From assembly GCA_003427395.1 (NCBI GenBank), contig BFEA01000673.1:442391-475003 (forward strand): 32,613 bases of DNA. Direction: 5' to 3'. The first letter of the stretch is position 1, and the number at the start of each line of letters is the position of its first letter. Below, piece by piece: positions 27,320-32,613 of the stretch. The notes beneath the pieces are model-generated. The model was not told where the DNA came from. It did not search any database and worked only from the letters and a program-made list of their open reading frames with translations. The stretch comes from Chara braunii. Its lineage: Eukaryota > Streptophyta > Charophyceae > Charales > Characeae. The translations under genes were made by a program, and so were the position numbers.

Positions 27320-28145
27320 AGTCAAGCCGTCCAATCTTATGGAACCTGTTTGACTCAACCATTGAGTATACACGAACAGGTTGCACAACTACTTTTCTCT
27401 TTCTTTGGGCATATGGCTAAGCCATCCATTTTAGAAACAAGGCTTAGTCGCCCTGAACTGTTTAATATCCAAATTATATATATCTCTTTGAGCTTAGTGT
27501 TCAAATGCTGGGCGTAGGACTGAGCCGTTCATCTTAGAAACAAGGTCCAGCCTGCCCAAGGTTACCTTCAGTTATACTCTTAGTTATACTCTCTTCAACT
27601 TACGATAAGCTATATCCAGGCCGTCCAATCTTATGGAACCCATGCCTGGCTAGCCTGTTCATACATAAAATAATATAAAATATAGCCAAAATTTAACCTT
27701 TTGGGTTTCAGCATCTGCGAGGCATTGGGCCAGATCGTCCAATCTTATGGAACTGGTCTGGTCCTTTGCCAGGTTCGTTTCTCTCTGATCCAACTGTGTG
27801 CGGCATAAGTCCAAAGCCGTCCAATCTTATGGACATGCTTTGCCCTCAGCGGGAATTACCCCCTCAGAATAAAACAGCAAGAGGNTGGGCCGTCCAATCT
27901 TATGGACTTGCTCAGACCTCCTCGACCAAAAACAAATAAAGCAGAATAAACCCCAATCAAACATGGTCACCAAACCCTCCAATCTTATGGTACAGGTTTG
28001 GCTCCTGAATAGTCAACCACAGTCTAATCCTCACAATTCAGAGCAATCAGACCGTCCAATCTTATGGAACTGGTCTGACTCTCCATGCAATCCTAGAATA
28101 AAANACAGCGGTCANGTTGTCCAATCTTATGGAACATGCCTGACC
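27320..28145. repeat. Array of ten hairpins with a constant loop and covarying stems
   Basis: Eight units share the loop core TCCAATCTTATGG(A/T), usually CGTCCAATCTTATGGAAC; two (27417-27447, 27520-27550) have a shorter variant ending TTAGAAACAA. In each, the flanking 6-10 bases differ from unit to unit but pair with each other. Examples are CCAGGC/GCCTGG, CAAAGC/GCTTTG, CCAAACC/GGTTTGG, TCAGACC/GGTCTGA and CTAAGCC/GGCTTAG. Loops are 17-22 bases; inside them TCCA and TGGA can form a further 4-bp stem with an ATCTTA apex. Spacing is irregular, about 60-115 bp. Seen directly in the sequence; function unknown. Confidence 0.85.
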
Positions 28146-29581
28146 CCATAGGACCCTGTCAGCCTCAAGCAAAACCACCTTTCACCCACCCTTCCCCCAG
28201 ATGCAACCCCTTGTGTTCACGATCTGCATTCAGGCAATCAACAAACTGNAACTGCGATTGCACACACACCCCTTTGTTTAGTCTGACTTGTGTCCTGCCA
28301 GTCAATCCAAAGTCAAGATAGTGGTGCATACAGTATACTCAGTCAAACATAGGAAGATGTACAGGTAGGGGTTATACCAAGGTATATAGAGGGAAAGCAA
28401 ACGGTTACCTGTCAATTCCCTGCCTCCAGAGCCTCGCCTAGGCTCCGGCAGAGCTCTCGCAATCGGTGGGGCGAACCTCCCACAGAGGCCTTGGCGCGGA
28501 TTACGGGTTGCAATCCCGCCTGCCGCCTTCCTCTCAGAACCGAATAGACTAGACTTAGAGTAAGAAGGGTAGAAGGAGAAGGTTTTGAGACTCTCAGATC
28601 CAAGAAGGGTGCTCTCAGACTCATAGGGAGAGGGCCTTCTAGTCTTCAACGCTTGAGGGCCCCGCAATGATGGCCAAGTAATAACCGCCTGGTCCGCCCA
28701 AAGTCAGCCGCCGACCCCCAATTCCTCTGACGGTCCTTCAATTCGCAATAGTAACCTCCCCTGTCAAGCCCAACCACTCTTCTGAGCCTCAACACCCCTT
28801 CGTAGCCTGATCACCGTTACACGGCAACCTGGAGTACCGACGGACTCCACAGAATCTCAGCAGACCACCATACGCTCACCACCCGTATGCAACTGCAAGG
28901 TGTTTTAGCCACATAAAGCAGAAGCTTCACCATGTTGCCGCGTTGTTCAACAATTCGTCGGCACTTAACACATCAGATACTGACCGTAGCAGTTAGCCCG
29001 AGGCAGCCTGCGGTCACCAACGGCAGTCAAAGGCTTACCGGGCAGAGGCTCATCAACCGGTGGCTCGGCGAGCAATAACAGCCTCCCCAACAGATCTTCC
29101 AAGCTGCAGCATTGACCTTCCTATTCTACGAACTCTGATCCTGCCGCAGCTTACGACTCAACAGGGCTGTGCAGAAGTTTGCTAGCTCACGGCTCTCTCC
29201 GAGCTACCTCGCGACTGATCCCACACTCCCTCTATGGATACCGGTCGGGCGNAGCGACGCACCAGCTACCAGGTAAGTCTATGCANNTTCGAATGAATCT
29301 CCCGCTAGAAATAGGGAGGATTCGTTATTCTCTCGGTCATGCGTGTCGAGAGAAACGAGACNCNCTGATGCCTCGAACGTGGCTCCGGGTGACAGGTAAG
29401 TCCCCCAAACTCGACTGTCCTTCCCGCCGCAGTCGTTGACACCTCAAAAAGATGAATGGATCTGGCCCCGGGACCGGGCCAGGTTCAATCACACTTACTG
29501 ACTCCACCCTCGGGCGCAACTCCCTAGCGACGGTGCGCGAAAGCCAACCACTAACTCTCAAAACTAACCTTACTACTCGGT
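28146..29581. other. Gene-free stretch
   Basis: No convincing ORF. A CTATATAC word on the - strand (about 28380-28390), with GC-rich sequence further right, resembles a core promoter reading left, unsupported otherwise. GC-rich, N-containing sequence fills the rest. Two splice-donor consensus words lie at its right end. Confidence 0.5.
29273..29401 (+). promoter_or_regulatory. Two full-consensus 5' splice donors
   Basis: CAG|GTAAGTC occurs at 29273 and again at 29396, 123 bases apart on the + strand, in otherwise different surroundings. They could be alternative donors of an unrecognised transcript. No exon frame supports them, and N bases lie between. Confidence 0.25.
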
Positions 29582-30115
29582 TCGCCTCATCCCCTACCCC
29601 CAGTTTCGCCTCCTATCCCGCTCGAATCCATCGAGAATCGAGCGGGATTCAGAACTTTCGCTCCCGCTGTTACCCCTCCCGCCATAGCCTCCTCGCCCAC
29701 CTTCTCTCTACTAACTCCTTCCTTACTAACTCAACACTAAAACTAACCCTACCGGTGAGCTCGCCTTATCAGAAAACCCCTACCCCGAACTTTATCCCAG
29801 TCGATTTTAACTAGAATCGAGTGGTATCTCGACTTCCCACTCTCGTAATCACTCCTCCCACCATAACTCGGCGCAGTCTTTTCTCTTCGTTTCTTCTACT
29901 CTACTAACTTTCGCCCCTTTCCGATGAAACCATTCAATTCGCCTCGTCAAAAAATCCCAACTTACCATCTCTTCTCACCCGAACCCATCAAGGATCAAGT
30001 GGACTCTCGAACCTTCCCTCCGGTCACCTCTCTATCCGCCATCCCCTTCGTTGCATGCACCCAGCGCCCTTCCCCGACCAGGTGCATTTGCCTTCTTTGC
30101 TACCTTAATGCCCGT
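29582..30115. repeat. Degenerate tandem repeat, about 179-bp period
   Basis: TCGCCT(C/T) starts units at 29582, 29761 and 29939 (spacings 179 and 178). Each continues with CCC(T/A)AC-rich sequence, then an A(T/A)CGA(A/T)-type block, TCTCGA or TTTCG, and CTCCC-CCAT. The first unit holds an 11-bp perfect inverted repeat ATCCCGCTCGA/TCGAGCGGGAT (29615-29648); the second keeps a weaker form (AGTCGATT/AATCGAGT). The period is near nucleosome length, as in many satellites, but only three diverged units are present. Confidence 0.55.
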
Positions 30116-30378
30116 AGCTGCTGCCTCATCGCTTGTCTCTGCGCTGGCTCCGCCTCGCCCCCGCTGTTGCCCGTCGCTCCCCACCAGCCTGTCGCTCGCT
30201 TCCTCCTCGCCTTGCACCACGGCTCATTACTTNGCCATGCCCGATCTCCCCCGCCCTCACCTCCAACGCACCCGAAAGAGAAAGATCAAGGGAAGAGNAG
30301 GAGAGACCGAACGGATGGAGGGAGATGACAGAGGGAACCCGGGGGCGAGCAGAGACGGAGAGGAGACGCGCGCGCGCT

Positions 30379-30435
<57 letters not shown>

Positions 30436-30644
30436 TGGACTACGAAAACCGTCGGGATCGACGGAGCGGACGGAATGCATAGACATCATTAGACATACAG
30501 AGAGGCGGGTTGGGTGCGTGAAGGGTATGTTGGGATCGGAGGAAGAAACGTCCCGAGAACGGTCGTTGGTAGGCGATCGAAACCAGTCGGGAATCGGCCT
30601 ATTCAGATTGATTGAGTGGTACTTTTCAAAAATAGTGTGTTCAC
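30116..30644. repeat. CG-then-GA microsatellite in gene-free DNA
   Basis: An alternating CG tract (about 30367-30394), a Z-DNA candidate, runs straight into GA repeats (to 30433). The rest shows no gene. Open frames here are Pro/Ser- or Arg/Glu-repeat artefacts of the simple sequence. Confidence 0.8.
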
Positions 30645-30918
30645 GGGAAAAGTTATAAGACCTCCCCTCAGACGAAACCTTCGTATTCATTTTGCCCCAA
30701 ACGGAGGCAAAAGTGTCGCAGACCCCGAAATGACTTTTCCTGTCATTTTTGCACGTTTGCTGGGGCCGTCACGCCCGCTGGCAAAAATGGCGGGAAAGTG
30801 TTTTCCAAGGTGCAAAAATTACGCCAAAAGTCATTTCGGGGCGGGCCACACTTTTTGCCCCGTTTGGGGGGAAATGAGTACAAAGGTTTCGCCGCGGGGA
30901 AGTTTTATGACTTTTCCC
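30645..30918. mobile_element. Fold-back element with about 110-bp inverted arms
   Basis: Left arm 30645-30754 begins GGGAAAAGTTATAAGACC; right arm 30810-30918 ends TTTTATGACTTTTCCC. The reverse complement of the right arm matches the left at roughly 80% by eye across the whole length, sharing CCCCAAACGG and CCCCGAAATGACTTTT. The loop is about 55 bp. No ORF and no obvious target duplication. Long terminal inverted repeats without coding capacity suggest a MITE or a Mutator-like derivative. Confidence 0.7.
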
Positions 30919-31224
30919 AAAAAAAAAAAAATTGCCGTCGGGGTCCCAAATTCATTGCAAAAGNGCATCTTTCGGAACCCGACAACATCTCCGCTGGCAA
31001 ACTTCGAAAACGCTTTATTTCTGCAGTTAGGGCATCGCCGCCGCGCCACTCTCCAAATGTGCAAAATGAGAATGAGCTTCGCCCTAGAAGATGGCCAGAT
31101 GCACCCGCCCAAAAAAAAAATCGACATTTCGAGAGTAGTCTGCCGACTTCCTTAACCCCGGATTGAATTGAGAATTACTTTCTATCATTGCCTGTCGTGT
31201 CAATTCATGCTCTGGATTGTTGAC

Positions 31225-31290
<66 letters not shown>

Positions 31291-32067
31291 GGCCATGACA
31301 TAACAGGATGACCAGGGACGCAAAGCGAGAAATGATGACAAGCTCACCTGNACACGCCGCCACTCTCTGTCGTCAGCCAATCGTCCTGACAACGCATGAC
31401 CACACTGACACTTAGACATATCTGTGCATGTCTCTCTCTCTCAAATTTCTCCATCTCTTACCTTAGAACGCCTACCTCTTTCCCCCTGTACTCCGATCCG
31501 CCAACGCCATCCTATGCTTCCGAAAAAAACAGACACTTCTCCCCCCGCTCGGCGCTTCCTCTGCACAACATAGGGCATTCCCTCACAGCTGGGAGCCCCA
31601 TCTCCATCCTCGCTCAACGACTCAAAGACACTCTACGATATGCAACTCACCTCTCCCAACATCTCCTCCTCAAGAATCCGGGACACAAACATTACCCCCC
31701 TCCACCCTCGCCCCCCCCCCCCTTAAAAAGAGGACGATTTTTCGATTTACGCGTGTCATCTTTGCGCAGGGGCCATGCTTGTCTTCTCTGTATCGTTCCA
31801 ATTTTAGCAGATGTCCACAAATATTCCATACACCTAACACGTTCAACAAATTTAAAAAAAAAAGAAAAAATGAAGAAAAAAAAAAAGGTTTCAACAACTC
31901 AACAACAATTTATTGCAAGCCACGTGTCTCTCCATATCTCCTCGATTTTTTCTTCTTTTTCTCAGGGAACATCGAAAACCTAACCACGCACTCTTCACAT
32001 TTCCAACAAAGTCCACGATTCGGGACTCCGCTGTCCCGACACAGCGGCCGTTACCGGCNGAGCCAGG
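30919..32067. other. Gene-free stretch with a long GA microsatellite
   Basis: GA repeats at 31228-31287 and A-rich runs. A 195-codon + frame (31396-31983) is made of Pro runs and Lys runs from simple sequence and is not convincing. Nothing else recognised. Confidence 0.6.
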
Positions 32068-32175
32068 GTGCAAAAGTGACACCAAAAGTGATTTTGGACC
32101 TGCGGCACTTTTTTCCCCGTTAGGGGCAAATGGATACAAAGGTTTCGTCGCGGGGAGGTTTTATGACTTTTCCCC
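32068..32175. mobile_element. Solo arm of the fold-back element family
   Basis: GTGCAAAAGTGACACCAAAAG through GGTTTCGTCGCGGGGAGG to TTTTATGACTTTTCCCC matches the right arm at 30810-30918 in the same orientation. No partner arm is found upstream within 200 bp, so this is a broken element or a single-arm copy. The shared ends support a dispersed family. Confidence 0.7.
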
Positions 32176-32262
32176 ACACGCACTCACACACACACGCACA
32201 GAGAGGNAGACGCGCTTTNTCGTTTTGTTNTTCAATTCTCTTCGACATCGATCTAGACGATC

Positions 32263-32373
32263 GACCGATCAGTCAATCAATCAATTAATCAATCAATCAG
32301 TCAATCAATCAATCAATCAGTCAATCGACAGAGATAGATCCTTCTATCCATAGATCCATCAATCCATCAATCC

Positions 32374-32408
<35 letters not shown>

Positions 32409-32455
32409 CACCAATCAAACGTTTAGTACATCAATCAATCAGTCAATCACAATGA
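32263..32455. repeat. AATC microsatellite, right edge
   Basis: Interrupted AATC/AGTC runs similar to 1-190 and in the same orientation. Confidence 0.95.
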
Positions 32456-32613
32456 CACACATCCGCACAGTCCGACGAAATAGTCTGGCACAGTCATGCT
32501 TTTCTTTGTCGAGTTGTGTTTAGCGAATATGACATCACACCCCTATGGTCGGGCACCGGAGGGAGGGGGGAAAGGACGCGTGGGCGAAAGGGCCGAGGCG
32601 TGGGCGAAAGGGC
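32456..32613. other. Right edge: unique sequence and a 20-bp tandem repeat
   Basis: No gene seen. GCGTGGGCGAAAGGGC repeats with a 20-bp period at 32578 and 32598, running off the window. Confidence 0.7.

Noticed and set aside
27320-28145. CRISPR array
   Set aside because: Repeats are imperfect, spacing is irregular, flanking sequences are self-complementary, and the context is eukaryotic.
28302-28667. 121-codon frame on the - strand
   Set aside because: No domain, Ser-rich, and no neighbouring gene signals.
30616-31155. 179-codon + frame
   Set aside because: It runs through both arms of the fold-back element and homopolymer A runs; explained by the inverted repeat.
31396-31983. 195-codon frame on the + strand
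   Set aside because: Built from Pro and Lys runs encoded by C and A homopolymers, Ser/Leu-rich elsewhere, no domain; likely chance.

Overview
The window is transposon-dominated nuclear DNA from a eukaryote, most likely of the plant (green) lineage. The best clue is the 12-base primer-binding site TGGTATCAGAGC, present in both large elements, which matches the 3' end of the plant-type initiator Met-tRNA rather than the animal or yeast form. I cannot name the species. A land plant or streptophyte alga is an inference. No intact host gene, tRNA or rRNA gene was recognised.

Layout. 1-190 is an AATC-type microsatellite holding a perfect GC-rich hairpin. 461-12980 is a large, decayed Ty3/gypsy retrotransposon on the + strand (element A). 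13003-24018 is a second copy of the same family on the - strand (element B). They lie tail to tail with their 3' LTRs abutting, so about 23 kb forms one imperfect giant inverted repeat. The intact LTR is about 2.3 kb (B 5' LTR). The gene order is gag with a CCHC knuckle, protease, reverse transcriptase and RNase H in one fused frame; then a PHD-type zinc finger and integrase in a different, overlapping frame; then an integrase C-terminal domain; then an extra ORF of about 620 codons (ORF3) before the 3' LTR. Every gene carries stops or frameshifts, so neither copy is autonomous. Most stops are CGA to TGA, with some CAG to TAG or TGG to TAG, as expected from decay at methylated CG and CHG sites. 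An 806-bp tract across the integrase is identical by eye between A and B although the flanks differ, suggesting gene conversion or an assembly effect.

24019-32613 is different: no retrotransposon coding domain, scattered single N bases from 25513 onward, and many structured repeats. It holds a coding-like remnant cut by the B LTR, a TTAA-ended inverted repeat, a run of stem-loops, a tandem array of about 122 bp with a GGCAGCGCTTCCCGT core, and an array of about ten hairpins (27320-28145) whose loop is nearly constant while the stems change on both sides. Further right are a tandem array of about 179 bp, a 110-bp-arm fold-back element with a solo arm 1.1 kb away, GA tracts, and another AATC array at the right edge.

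The most interesting observations are the constant-loop, covarying-stem hairpin array; the PHD finger with integrase in a separate overlapping frame; the extra ORF3; and the conserved branchpoint, polypyrimidine and AG signature just before gag in both copies.
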